Assembly (NCBI GenBank): GCA_020310875.1
Contig: MU260071.1
Span: 655,501 to 719,500, forward strand
Reading direction: 5' to 3'
DNA length: 64,000 nucleotides
Source: Ceratopteris richardii
Taxonomy: Eukaryota; Streptophyta; Polypodiopsida; Polypodiales; Pteridaceae
Shown: positions 1-10,560 of the stretch, piece by piece
How the letters are laid out: each line of letters opens with the position of its first letter
How positions within the stretch are numbered: the stretch's first letter is position 1
Notes under the pieces: generated by a model
What the model saw: only the letters and a program-made list of their open reading frames with translations
Databases searched by the model: none
What the model was told of the DNA's origin: nothing
Position numbers and translations under genes: made by a program

Positions 1-797
1 GCCATGATATGGTACTTTTGGGCTTTTACTACGTCCCTATCTTGCGTGTTTATGACTGGGTGGTTAGGCCCGTATGTCAATACTAGCACTAATGGCTTAG
101 CCCATTGAGGTACAACTTCCAAATTGAACAAGTAAGCATCAGGAAGGTCATCTGATACTCCTTGTGGGGCTTCTCCGGATGTGAGTCTTGAGAGGTGGTC
201 CGCTCTCAAGTGAGTCTTCCCTTTCCTCACCACGACCTCAAAGTCATATTCCATTAGCAAGAGAAACCATCTTACTAATCTGCCTGTATTGCATGGCTTG
301 TTCACGAGATATAATAATGTTTGATGATCAGTAAAAAATTTAAACTTATTTGCAAGCAAATAGTGTCTAAACTTTTTAACTGCATATACCATGCCTAATC
401 CTTCTCGTTCAGTGGTGGTATAGTTTCGTTCAGCTGCATTCAACTGTCTACTATCATAGGCAATTGGAAGATCCATATTACCTTCGCTCGTAGGTTGTGC
501 AAGCACACATCCAATAGCATAATTGGATGCATCTACATGAACATGGAAGGGCTTATTCCAATCTGGTGTGGTCAAGATTGGTGATGAACACAATCTTCTT
601 TTGAGCTCATTGAAAGAGTCTTCACATTCATCAGTCCACTCAAAGTTAGTCAAAAGTCCATACAAAGGCTTTGCTATGATGGCATACATGTGTATAAACC
701 GTCGATAATAACCACAATGCCCCATGAAAGCTTGTACTTCCTTGACATTTTTTGGCCTAGGTAGCTCTGACTTTTTCCTCGTCTGTAGATATGCCAT
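1..797 (-). pseudogene. Gypsy copy A pol: end of RT and RNase H domain (partial)
   Basis: This frame is open from 797 to the window edge, about 265 residues. It carries the gypsy RNase H signatures: VHVDASNYAIGCVLAQ with the catalytic Asp, then TTTEREGLGMVYAVKKFRHY, then FFTDHQTLLYL and ADHLSRL near the end. The first residues, around LPRPKNVKEVQAFMG, are the usual RT to RNase H junction. It overlaps the RT frame that stops at 757, so a small deletion near 757-797 shifted the frame. RNase H removes genomic RNA during reverse transcription in the virus-like particle. Integrase should follow outside the window. Confidence 0.85.
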
Positions 798-2556
798 TCT
801 TTGACACTATGTGTCCTAGAATCTTTCCTTGCCTGACCATGAAAACACACTTTTTTGGGTTCAGGCAGACTTGATATTCTCTACATTTGTCAAAGATTTG
901 CCTGAGCTCAGGTATATGTGTTTGTCTGATGTTGGAATGCGCACAAAGATCATTAACATAGACTTCTAAATTCTTCCTCAAGTACTCTTTAAACACGTGA
1001 CACATCAATCTTTGGAAGGTTGCAGGAACATTGGTAAGCCCAAATGGCATTACCCTAAAGGCGAATATGCCCCATTCTGTGGCAAAAGTTGTCTTATGCT
1101 GGTCTTCCGGAGCTATGGCTACCTGATTGTAGCCTGAAAATCCATCAAGGAAGCTGTACACTTCCTTGCCTGCCACCCTTTCTAGTAGGTGCTCAGTGAT
1201 AGGAAGCGGATAATTATCTCTAATGGTGGTTGCATTAACCTTTTTCAAGTTAATGCACACCCGTAACTTTCCATTCTTCTTGGGCACCACTACGATGGGG
1301 GATACCCACTCAGTATGCTCAATTTCATAGATGAATCCAGCTTCTACCAGACGATCTATCTCTTCTTTGATCTTGGCAGCATAATTATCATTGTATGTGT
1401 ATGGCTTTTTCTTAGAAGGTTTGGCATCTGAGGTCATGGGGATAGTGTGTGAGCATATGTCTGGGTCTACACCTTTCAAATCCTTGTAACTCCAAGCGAA
1501 TACATCTCTGTATTCTCTTAGCAAGGCTATCAATTTGCGCTCTTCTTCTTCTGTCAGGTCATGTCCTATGTAAGTGCATCTCTCCTCTCCTTCTTCTAGG
1601 GCTACCACTATTTTCTTGGTGGTTTCTTTGTTATCATAGGCCTCTCCTGATTGTGCCTCGCGTTTAGGCATTCTTACCATGACTCTTCTATCATCTATCT
1701 CATACTTTTTAAAGTTTTCAGGGACCTCAAACAAAGATTCTTCCTCTTCTGGTGTGACTTCTCTCTTCTTTCTTTTCTTTCCTTCATTCTTAGGGGTCAC
1801 TTGTGCGGCTAACCTTACATCATTTGTAAGCTCTCCATGTCTCTGAGGATGAGCTTCTACTTCATAGAAGTATTCTTCATCTGATGCAAAAGGTGGGTCC
1901 ATAATGATTGACTCTAGATCGGAGTCACTTGCATCCTCAAATGCATCAGGGCTAGGTTCGCACTCTTCTAAAACTGCATCTCCCATGATTAGCTCTATGG
2001 ATAAAACTGAAATATCATAGCCATCCTCATCATAGTGCGGTGTCCATTGTTCCTCATTGATGGCTACATCCATTGTTGCTAAAATTTCTGCCAAGCCATG
2101 AGGTTCAAATTCTTCATCAGGAAATACTACAGGTGCATAGGCTGGGTCTTGAATTGATCTATGGGTTTCCTTCGCACCTACCTCTCTGGCTTTTTCTCTC
2201 TTCTCTTCTTCTACTGCTACTTTGCACATCCATAAGTGGGTGTCTTCATGCATCCATGAGGATCCTGATCCTATGGAATGCACAGACTCTGTATCATCTT
2301 TGGCTCTATGGATGGGGTTCCATTGGATGGGGGGTACATCTCTATGAGAGTAATCCTTGAGATTGACTTTAGTCGTAACACCTAAGTGTTGCAAATACAA
2401 GGAATTGGTTCCCCAATCTTGTACCACTTGCAACTGCCGCATAAATGGTCTTCCCAAAATCATCTCATAGGCATGGTTCTTGCTAAACTCATAGATAGAA
2501 AATGTGTGCTCAAACACTCTATGAGAGATCCTTGAGATTGACTTTAGTCGTAACAC
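757..2556 (-). pseudogene. Gypsy copy A pol: reverse transcriptase domain
   Basis: A 599-codon frame whose last 250 residues are a gypsy RT, including RVCINLKKVNATTIRDNYPL, SFLDGFSGYNQVAIAPEDQ, MPFGLTNVPATFQRLM and the active-site box. That box reads YVNDL (codon at 952-954) where functional enzymes have Y-V-D-D, so a catalytic Asp is lost by one G-to-A change. The N-terminal half is the acidic, poorly conserved linker after the protease. The apparent start near 2556 is not a real start: it lies inside the duplicated block at 2341-2692, and the original frame entered from the protease side. The frame ends at a stop after KVRAT, where the family continues into RNase H. Confidence 0.85.
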
Positions 2557-2692
2557 CTAAGTGTTGCAAATACAAGGAATTGGTTCCCCAATCTTGTACC
2601 ACTTGCAACTGCCGCATAAATGGTCTTCCCAAAATCATCTCATAGGCATGGTTCTTGCTAAAATCACAGATAGAAAATGTGTGCTCAAACTC
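2341..2692. repeat. Tandem duplication, about 177 bp x 2, inside gypsy copy A pol
   Basis: The block starting TCTATGAGAG at 2341 is repeated from 2518, with a 2-nt difference near the start and few other changes. The copies encode the same peptide after the protease (ILGRPFMRQLQVVQDWG). The unit length is not a multiple of three, so the second copy pushes translation into a stop. This post-dates the element's active life, because a direct copy here would kill pol. Confidence 0.9.
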
Positions 2693-3961
2693 TACACCAC
2701 ATGTAGTGAGAGTTATTCCTTCTAGCAAACCTAGGGGTCTCTCTATGTGACCATCAGCCATCTGCAATTTCATTCGCGTTGGCCTGAGTGCTGGCTTTCC
2801 CCAACGCTTCTATAGGGAAGTGGTAGCAATTGCAACTCCTGCACCAGAGTCCAGAATTGCCTTGGTTGTATATCCTTGATGGGTGATAGGAAGATAGGTG
2901 TTTCCTTCTTCTCCTTCACTCATGTCTCCTATCTTGTCTAGAGGAATTTCTGGCACTGTTCTATGAGAACCTACCTGGGAACGCGGTTTAGCTATCTCTG
3001 GCACTTGTTTGGCTACATGTTTCCACAGTTCTGGCCTAACCTTGAGTAACTCTTCTAAAGTGAGATTACATTGCACTTTAGTATTCTTTACTACCTCCGT
3101 GTTCCTAGGTATGACTGAGTCTTCATTTCGTACCATGACTGTGGGTGCTCTCATACAAGTAGACTTAGCTTCCCATGGGCCTGTGAAGTGGGGTAATTCA
3201 TGTAAAGAATTAGACTCAAAGTCTAATCTCTCTTGAGATTGGGTGCTCTCTTGCTCCTCATAAATAGAGGGAATATCTTGTGGGAATTGATCATGTGCGT
3301 CATCCACAAGTTCAATGGGAGGAGGGACTTCACTTTCTTTTGCCCATTTCTCTTCTTGAATCTCTCGTAGGAATTCTGGTATGTACCGATTCATAGAAGA
3401 AGATGTGTCTGGATCTGTGGAGTTGGGCACATAAGCGTCGTGGGGAGAAATGCTTATTCTTTCGTTGGCCTTGTCCTTATTTTGAGAGGCAGGTTCCTGT
3501 TCTGATTGTGCTATCAGCCTCTCCAATCTTTCTAGCAGTCCATCAAAATGCAACTGTGTCTTAGCTGAACTAGAGATGTTAAAGAGGCGACTAGCTTCAA
3601 ACATGGTTTGAGCCAATTCCACCATCTTAGCACAAATCTTGGTTCGTTCAAGCTCTAGGTCCGCTCTCGGGTAACACTTTTCATGATCTGTCACATTTGG
3701 CCCTTCTTGGATTCTGGCCTGATATGCCTTAAGCATCATATTTAGGTCCTCAGGAGTGGGATCTGCTAAAACTGATCCTACTCTAGGGGGTGGTGGAATT
3801 GTGTGAGGTGGATTGGAAGGTGTTGGATCGGATGGTGATGGGAATGGTGGGGTTGGAGTAGTGTGAGAGGGAGTTTGAGATGTGAGTTCAACTATCCTGG
3901 CTTTTGTTTCTCTTAGGCTTTCCTCGAGTTCACTCATCTTCTTAGCCCATTGCCTCTTCAT
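2519..3961 (-). pseudogene. Gypsy copy A: gag C-terminus and aspartic protease
   Basis: The frame begins with a Lys/Arg/Glu-rich coiled-coil-like stretch (MKRQWAKKMSELEESLRET), then a Pro/Thr-rich linker, then LTLEELLKVRPELWKHVAKQ, and ends in a retropepsin-like protease with the catalytic ILDSGAGVAIATT near 2816-2870. A TAG at 2810-2812 interrupts it; after the stop the same frame continues KRWGKPALRPTRMKLQMADG to 2519. In the second family copy at 52.5 kb the corresponding place has VWEK, so the stop most simply replaces a Trp codon. The N-terminal edge is a frame change relative to the upstream gag frame near 3960. Confidence 0.8.
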
Positions 3962-4455
3962 TCTTTCTCTACTATCTCTCCAGGCCCTAGTCCTTTTCTT
4001 GGTTTTATGCTCTCAATTTCACTAGCCTCAACACTTTTTTCCTGGCCTAAACTTTGGTTCTGCTGCAGGGCTTGAGCTCTAGTGACCACTTGCACTGGTG
4101 CAGTGGAAGTCACACTCCCTGTGGAGTCGACAACTAACCCAATAACATTAATAGGAGTGATTTTTGGCATATTATTGGGATTCTTTGGGCAATCTCATAA
4201 GAAATGCTCCTTGCCGCAATCTTGACAAAATCCTTGAATCGTCACTGATTGGGTTTGTGTGGGTGGAGGTAAGGGGCAATCACAAATGAGGTGATCTCCC
4301 TGACATCTGTAACATGGTCCTCTAGGGAATGGGGGTCTTACTTGCCTAGGTTGAGGTCTAGAGTTGGGGTTTGCGTACATGACATTTGTGTAATCGGGCT
4401 CCCAACTAGGTTCACTCGGTTCTTCACTATAGTAGGACTCACCATGTTCAGGAGA
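3958..4455 (-). pseudogene. Gypsy copy A gag: nucleocapsid zinc-knuckle segment
   Basis: Same frame as the capsid part, interrupted by TAG at 4456-4458 and TGA near 4192. It carries two zinc knuckles, CYRCQGDHLICDC and CQDCGKEH followed by four residues (one now a stop) and Cys. Both have the spacing C-X2-C-X3-H-X4-C, one residue shorter than the canonical retroviral knuckle. A third knuckle of the same spacing lies in the capsid frame. Nucleocapsid knuckles bind and package the RNA genome. The sequence downstream of the second stop (MPKITPINVIGLVVDSTG) is the gag-protease linker. Confidence 0.75.
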
Positions 4456-6039
4456 CTACATGTAGTAAGCCTGTGGACTATCTATGTGAGTGGAATCAAA
4501 ACTATGATCACTCGGGTCACTTTCTGAAAGCAATGGAGTCACTGGGACTATGGCTCTATTCAAATTTTCCTCAGCAGCTGCATACTTTATAGGAATCACA
4601 TTAGCTGGGGTTGGAGGTTGTTGAGCTAACACAGGTTGAGGCCTTTGTTGGTTTTGGTAGGGTTGTTGATAGGCTTGCTGTGGTCTACCATATTGCTGTG
4701 GAGGGTACTGTTTCTGGTATCTTCCCTGTTGTGGATAGGGTTGAGGGTAGGTTTGCCTAACTGCTTGCTTATTGTATGGGTAGTCTTGTGCTGTGTGATT
4801 TGTGTATCTCCGTTCTATGGTGCAATATTGGCTACTAGGGTTCACTTGGGGTTGAGCCATAATGGGGCATACATTCGCCATATGGTCACCACCGCAAGTA
4901 TAGCACCTCTTTACTGGGGCAAACCTTGAGATTTGTTTGCTAGTGACACCTAGTTTTTGAGCTACTTTCTCCGCGAGTTCCTCAATTGATGTGGATTGCA
5001 AGGAAGAGAGACTAGAGGCACTATCTGAATCTTTGTAGATTTTGGAAAGCTCTAACTCTTCCCCTAGGTTATCCTCAATATCAATGCACATGTGTACACA
5101 CTCTTCTATGGTTCTAGGGTCTTTCAAGTACACATATGATCTCAACTTTGTACTCAACAGCCCATCGAGGAATAAAGCCACTTGTTTGGTTGGCGTGGGT
5201 AACTCAGGGATAGGACATCTCTCTAGATATTGCCTAAACCTTCTTCCTGCAAGTGTAACTGTCTCTTGGGGGGTCTGCTTAAAGCTATGTATCAATGAGG
5301 AAGTATTATGCCTTATCCCACTCTTAGAGAATTCAGTGATAAAAGCCTCTAGTAGTTGGTCTATGCTCCTGAACTGTCTCTCATTCAATGGTTGAAACCA
5401 TGTAAGGGTTGTGTTCCTAAAGGTTAGACCAAAGGCATTATACTGCGTGAATAGGTCCTCAACTTGTTCAGCTCTCAAGACTTGCCTAAACTCAGCCACA
5501 TGATCATATGGGTCTCCTGTGCCATCGAAGTAGTTCTTCATGGACTTAACCAGTTGTGTAGGTCTCAAGGTTCTGGTGTGTTCCCTAGGCCTTGACAGAG
5601 GGAAATCATCAGCATTCCTTTGGTTCCTTGGGGCTCTAAGTCCCTCAGGTTCCGCTCTATTTGTTTTCGTTCTCATTCTTTCTCTTCCCACTGGGTTGGC
5701 AAAGCTTACCTCAGGTCTATCTCTATGTCTGTCTCTTTGAGCTCCATGAGCTTGGGATGTTCTAGCTCCTGGGTGACCAAAGGACACATTCGACCTTGGT
5801 TGGGGGAAAATAAATTCACCTTTCCAAGTGTAAGCATGCCTATCATGTTCTGTAACCACAAAGATCCTCTCTGAAGCGTGATCTAAACAGGTCACTCTGC
5901 CTGGGCTATCAAGATCTTTGAACTCATACATCATGATTGTTCCTACCTCATTTGGCTGATCAGATTTATACCTCCAAAAGGCTTCATCAGTCTCTTGGTT
6001 CAGGAGCAGATCTATGCTCTTATTGTCTTGGGGAATCCA
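4456..6039 (-). pseudogene. Gypsy copy A gag: capsid (retrotrans_gag) and first zinc knuckle
   Basis: An open stretch of about 490 codons. The central part is a typical gypsy capsid: LVKSMKNYFDGTGDPYDHVA, then TLTWFQPLNERQFRSIDQL and the C-terminal helices. Next come the knuckle CYTCGGDHMANVC (X2-X3-X4 spacing) and a Gln/Pro/Tyr-rich tail. It ends at TAG 4456. It is in the same frame as the N-terminal gag piece, separated by the TAG at 6040. Capsid builds the virus-like particle in the cytoplasm. The homologous region of copy B is at 49.9-50.5 kb. Confidence 0.8.
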
Positions 6040-6576
6040 CTATGGTGTGATAATCCTAGTGAGAATTGATTTGCCTCGAGGGGTTCTAGGTTCTACACCC
6101 ATGTTTCCTTGCTCTAGGTCGCCTATGTCCGTCTCAGGGATCACATTTCCGAACTCGTCTGTCCTATCTGGGTGACTGGTGACTACATATATGGTTCCCT
6201 CTTTGTCCAGGTATGCTCCATTTTCAAATTTGACAGCTGGGTGTTCTAGCCCAATGGATTGATCTGGGTTTTTTATATGAACTAGAGATCTTCCTAGGCC
6301 GTCCTCATAGATGCAAGCACCTAATCGGTTGGTCCTAAGGTATTCCAGCTGTGTCTTGTAGGGGCCTTCTACCCTATGTAAGTATGGCACACCTGAACTT
6401 CCTGTGGGTCTCTCCATACTGTGGGACATCTCTGACTCACTAGTTTCAGAGCGAGGGTAGTGCGAATAATGGCTCAACTGCTGGGCCCAAGACCTAGCAG
6501 TATGATTAACACTAGCCTCTGAAGACCTAAGACTTTGTCTATCTCTCCCGAGGTGTCGTCCTGATCTAAGGTTCAT
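6040..6576 (-). pseudogene. Gypsy copy A gag: N-terminus
   Basis: The likely start is the ATG at 6574-6576, giving MNLRSGRHLGRDRQ, a beginning common to gypsy gags; the open frame extends 11 codons further but without an ATG. It runs 179 codons to TAG 6040-6042. After the stop the same frame continues (WIPQDNKSIDLLLNQETDEA) into the capsid. The stop could be a single C-to-T change of a Gln codon. The piece has no recognisable domain apart from the basic N-terminus. Confidence 0.65.
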
Positions 6577-8306
6577 ATGCTTAGCTGAGCAATCCCAATT
6601 TTTACCCAAGGTACAACCTCGTTGTTGAGTTCTTTTGTATCAGTCACTTGATTCTTTTTTAAGTTGATTATCGTGTTTATGATCTTGTCTGATATCATGT
6701 CGTCAGGAATACTTGAGTTAATTTCCGCACTTCAAAGTTGATCGTCTCACGTTAGGTTCTTTTCCTTTAAAGTTGTCGGTCACACACAGGTTATCTCTTG
6801 ACTTGAAGTTGATTTCTTAGATAGTCTTAACTTGTCTCGTGCCTATCGTTGCTCTGAATTACCTATAGCACTGTAGGAATTGGCAAAGGGAGTTGAGAGT
6901 ATTCCAACCTCACTTGCAGATCCCTTGCTCTTTGGTGCTCAAAAACCCAGTTCTCAAGCTTGCAGATTACCCTTGCTTTGGATGCCTTCTAGTTCTTTCA
7001 GTGGACCTGTAAAAGTCCCAAAGTTAGCTCAAGACTTAGATTCTAAGGACACAAAAAATCACTTTCATTCATGTAATTCAAGGATCAACTGTTCTTTTGG
7101 CTTTATGGAAAACAATCCTGAAGATCCCTTAGCTTTTCTTCCCCCTGGATATAGTCCACTTAAAAATACTATGGCTAATAATCTTGATATTAATTTTACC
7201 ATAACCAGTGGAAGTTTTGGTTGTACTCCCCGCGAGCTTTCCAACAAAACAAGAATCACAGCAATCGGATTTCGTATGAGGAAGATATGACAGTTCAAGG
7301 ATCTAGGGTTAAAACAAGGTAAAACAGGTCATCAGCAAAACAAGGTTTTCTCTTAAGTTACAAATGTCGGAACCTCACAAATCACTATTTGCTTGATAAG
7401 TATGCCTAGAATTTACCCCAAAATCAAGTAATATAAACCCTAGAAATTTGGCCGAAAAAGCTTGTCAATCGTGATCGACAGGTCTGTCAATCGCGATTGA
7501 CAGAGGTGTCCGTCGGGGCCTTTCGGTCGCGATCGACACGTCAGTCGCGATCGGCAGAGTCGCTCGTGAGTCCTTTCAATCGCGATCGATGGTGTCAATC
7601 GCGATCGACTTTTTTCCGAGATTTTCACCGTGATTTCAATCGATCGGGGTTCTGTCCATCGTGATGGACACGTGGCAATGTGAATTATTGTGTCAATTGT
7701 CAACTTTCAGTCGATCGCAATTGACAGTGTCAATCGCGATTGACTGAATCCTACGTGGCGGTTAGTCGGTCGTGGGGTCTGTCGATCGTGATTGACAGGT
7801 CTATCGGTCGCGATTGACAGGTCTGTCGGTCGCAATTGACAGAGAAACTCGGAATTTTTTTAGTGTGTTTAGTGATTTAGGATGTGCTCATCATGTGCAT
7901 CATTATGGTGTACTTTGTTTTACCAAATAGGCAATTTTTCTGTCGATCGCGATCGACAGAGGTCAAGGACACAGAGACAGTTTTGAGCTTTTCCGTACCT
8001 GTGAAGAGTGCTGGAGATGATGGGACAGCCAGATCCTGCAAGAAAACTCAAGAAACATGCAACAACAGTGCACACAAATCGCTCTCTCGCTCTCTCTCAC
8101 AAGTGGAATGAGGGAAATGGAGGGGAGAAGGTGATATGATCAAAAACAAAAATTTTCGCGATGATGGAGATGGAGGTGGGAGATGGTGAAGGTGATGATG
8201 ATGGTGAAGTAAGGAAGAGAAAAATAAGAAAAAGTAGAGAATTTACCTACAACGCCAACGTCACAACTCTACATCTTACCATCACACGCTCGTCCTCAAA
8301 GCTCGA
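6577..8306 (-). other. Gypsy copy A 5' leader (untranslated)
   Basis: About 1.7 kb between the primer-binding site and the gag start, with no convincing protein on either strand. It contains the palindrome array at 7463-7958 and a purine-rich stretch at about 8105-8240. Long leaders are usual in Athila-type elements. A 136-codon plus-strand frame at 6880-7290 resembles nothing I know and is treated as chance. Confidence 0.6.
7463..7958. repeat. Array of at least 13 near-palindromic 18-mers (TGTCAATCGCGATTGACA type)
   Basis: Copies start at about 7463, 7485, 7523, 7541, 7574, 7593, 7653, 7709, 7728, 7780, 7803, 7824 and 7941, with a half-copy near 7636. Two are perfect palindromes (7485-7502 and 7941-7958) and the rest differ at one to four positions, often at CpGs. 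They tend to come in pairs 17-23 nt apart, and pairs recur every 50-73 nt. Spacer sequence varies, so the 18-mer is what is conserved. On DNA this looks like a set of dimeric-protein sites; on RNA each unit could form a short hairpin. Function is unknown. Confidence 0.85.
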
Positions 8307-8324
8307 TCCCCGGCAACGGTGCCA
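8307..8324 (-). promoter_or_regulatory. Primer-binding site, tRNA-Asp type (gypsy copy A)
   Basis: The minus strand reads TGGCACCGTTGCCGGGGA. Its complement matches the 3' end of plant tRNA-Asp including CCA with one mismatch (from memory of the tRNA). It lies 8 nt inside the inner LTR edge at 8333. It fixes element type and orientation. Confidence 0.85.
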
Positions 8325-8332
8325 AAATTTGG

Positions 8333-9121
8333 TGTAGTTCAGTGACGAGTAGCACCTCCTTTAATATCAATTCGGGAAGACGTGAGGAATGGTATGATGA
8401 CCTCGAGCAAGTGAAGGCACAAGTGCGTGAGTGAGAAGCACACAAACATGCACACACATACACACACACACACACAGAGCAAGAACAAAGAGGAGGACAA
8501 TGGAGTTCTTTTAGATTACTTTCAAAATGCTCATACAAGTTCAACTCTATTACAAGCTACCCCCAAAAATGAGCTCTCTAGCTCTATTTATAGTTTTTGA
8601 CTAGTTTTTGGCCCTGTCCAGACCTAGTGTCTGACCTAGTTAAAAATTAGGTTCTCTCGCCTATTTGAAGGTTCAAACGGAGTCTAAAAAATGTGAAAAC
8701 TGATAGGTAGGTACTTCTAAAGCTCCTCAAGCTCAAGGACTCCTTGGCTTGCACAAAATGGAGCTACAAAAATATGAAATGATATTCACAATGGTTTTTA
8801 GTGATGAAAATCACTATTTTTGTAGGGATTTCTTCTAACAGTTTGACATACATTTCCTGGAGCTCCCTACTTGCTCCTTCTTCTTGTGTGCCCACCTCTT
8901 TGATGCATGAAAAATTTAGATGGCCTACTTGCCAGATCTTCTTTGACTACTCTGTCTGCTTGTGCCTTCTCTTCGCTCCGACTCCCTTCGTTGACTTCCT
9001 TGTCTTGTGAGTCCTTCAGTTCCTTGACTGCTTCCAACACCATGCTTAAAAGATCCAAAGGACATCAATGTTACAACATTAATACCTATGAATTCAAGAC
9101 AAAAACTGCTCAAAATCAACA
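8333..9121 (-). repeat. 5' LTR of gypsy copy A (outer edge uncertain)
   Basis: The inner edge is set by the primer site: on the plus strand the LTR would start TGTAGTTC at 8333. The outer edge is proposed at CAAAATCAACA (9111-9121), giving terminal TG...CA on the minus strand, but no second LTR is in the window to test it. The LTR holds a TATA-like box at 8583-8592 and a (CA)n tract at about 8456-8477. Part of it (8638-8908) recurs inverted at 9413-9692. Confidence 0.6.
8583..8592 (-). promoter_or_regulatory. TATA box of gypsy LTR promoter
   Basis: The minus strand reads CTATAAATAG, a good plant TATA box, about 250 nt before the inner LTR edge. This leaves room for R and U5. Position and orientation fit the LTR promoter. 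Confidence 0.55.
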
Positions 9122-9412
9122 TTGACAACCTCTTTTGAGCAACTAGCAGCTTTTGAAAGCTCACAAATATATCATCATGCGAGAATCCAAGGAAGTACAT
9201 ACTAAGGGACTAAAAGTTGCAAAGCTAACAATAATAAAATGAAGAATAGGATAATCGACCCCACTACAGAAGGAAGACAAATTGGTCTTATTCATACATG
9301 AGGGACACTACCTATCAAAGTACTACATGGAACACCCACTCCAACAAGGGTCTATCAAGGACGACACACTTGAAAGGGGGTGGGGGAGTTTTGACACTCA
9401 AGGTCAAGCACA

Positions 9413-9692
9413 AAGCATGGAAATGCATCAAGAAAGTGGACACACAAGAAGAGAGAGAGTGCAAGGAGCTCCAATAAGTATATGTCAAATTTTCAGAAGA
9501 AACCCCTATAAAAACTGTGATTTCGATCACTAAAAAACATTGTAAATATCATTTCATATTTTTGCAACTCCATTTTGTTCAAGCCAAGGGGTTGAGCTTG
9601 AGGAGTGTTAGAAGTACCTACAAACCAATTTTCATAATTTTTAGACTCCGTTTGAGCCCTCAAATAAGCCATGTAACCTAATTTTTAACTAT
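9413..9692 (+). repeat. Inverted fragment of the gypsy LTR (U3 part)
   Basis: The reverse complement of this segment aligns with 8638-8908 at roughly 80% by eye. Shared words include AAACGGAGTCTAAAAA, GGTACTTCTAA and AAATATGAAATGATATT. It is a plus-oriented U3 fragment that ends just before the TATA region. The two arms face away from each other with about 500 nt between (8909-9412), in which I recognise nothing else. It is probably the remains of a second, oppositely oriented family member. Confidence 0.65.
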
Positions 9693-9849
9693 GTTGATGC
9701 AATCAAGTTTGAGAAGAGATGTTGAGGTGGGGTCAACTGACTCTAAAAATGGGGCAACCTTTGAAGAGGGATTTCTTCAGGGTATTATGGAGAGACAAGA
9801 GGAAGGACTTGTCTAACTCACAATGAAAATTCCACATACATTCAAGAGA

Positions 9850-10560
9850 TCTTGGCATTCATATATCATCGTTCTAGCTGGGAAACATGCAAGGAATTAC
9901 CATTCTGCCTATTATTCCAAGTAGCGCTAGTGTCCTGGAAAATATCAATCATGTCATACAAAGCTACTAGGTTAAACCACTCTAGCTTCTCAATACCATG
10001 CATAATTCATCCTTTTCTATCATATCTATCACTCAACTAGTAACCGTGTTAAAGTAATCAATTAGAATAATAGGCCCATTAATCAAAGTTATCTATTTCT
10101 AATATTCCACCCTTGAGGTGTACGAGTTGGAAGCATAAGGCACACAACTAAAAAGTTGAGGGGTCCCCATGGGAAATGGTAACCCATTGGGAAGTAGGGC
10201 CGCTAGAGGCACTTTTCACAAGGTGGGAAATGTATGACTTGATGCCAGTAACAACCCCCCGTTACTAGGGTGATGAGAGGTGATATACTAGTAAAGAGGA
10301 GAGGATACAAGGTTAAGGTTGCGCAACAAGATACTATCAACAGCCTTGACTTCTTGTAAGCAAAAAGAAAAAAGGAAAGGTTATAGATTCCTTTGTTGAT
10401 AGCTTTGCATCTAATAGGATTAGTGATCCCCTTGAAATCTAATAAATGAGTTTCATGGAGAAAAACATCGTTTTTTGATAATCTTGGAGGGCTTGGTAAG
10501 GATCACTAAATTTCTTATAAAATCATGATTCCTCTCAATCTTCTGTACAGGGTTTAATAT
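9850..10560 (-). pseudogene. LINE ORF2 endonuclease relic
   Basis: The minus strand gives KNDVFLHETHLLDFKGIT near 10450, resembling the start of L1 endonucleases (D-[IV]-[IVF]-[FL]-L-Q-E). Further on HGIEKLEWFNLVALYDMID and ATWNNRQNG near 9850-9960 resemble the region that ends in TW-N in plant L1 enzymes. Several stops and shifts interrupt it. If real, the ancestral protein nicked target DNA to prime reverse transcription. Confidence 0.45.

Larger units (their letters stand above)
1..9121 (-). mobile_element. Ty3/gypsy (Athila-type) retrotransposon, copy A, cut by window start
   Basis: Reading the minus strand from 9121 downwards gives LTR, a primer-binding site matching plant tRNA-Asp, a 1.7-kb leader, gag with zinc knuckles, an aspartic protease (ILDSGAG), RT and RNase H. 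This is the gypsy order, and integrase and the 3' LTR would lie left of base 1. The tRNA-Asp primer and long leader fit Athila-like elements. It is dead: four in-frame stops in gag-protease (6040, 4456, about 4192, 2810), frame changes near 3960 and 757, and a tandem duplication at 2341-2692. A second copy of the family lies on the plus strand at 49740-54248. The LTR outer edge at 9121 is a guess from a terminal CA on the plus strand. Confidence 0.85.

Noticed and set aside
6880..7290. 136-codon plus-strand frame opposite the gypsy leader
   Set aside because: No recognisable motif and antisense to an element leader; likely chance.
7463..7958. Could the palindrome array be a CRISPR array?
   Set aside because: Repeats are palindromic and variable, spacers are 0-100 nt and irregular, and the context is a plant retrotransposon leader.
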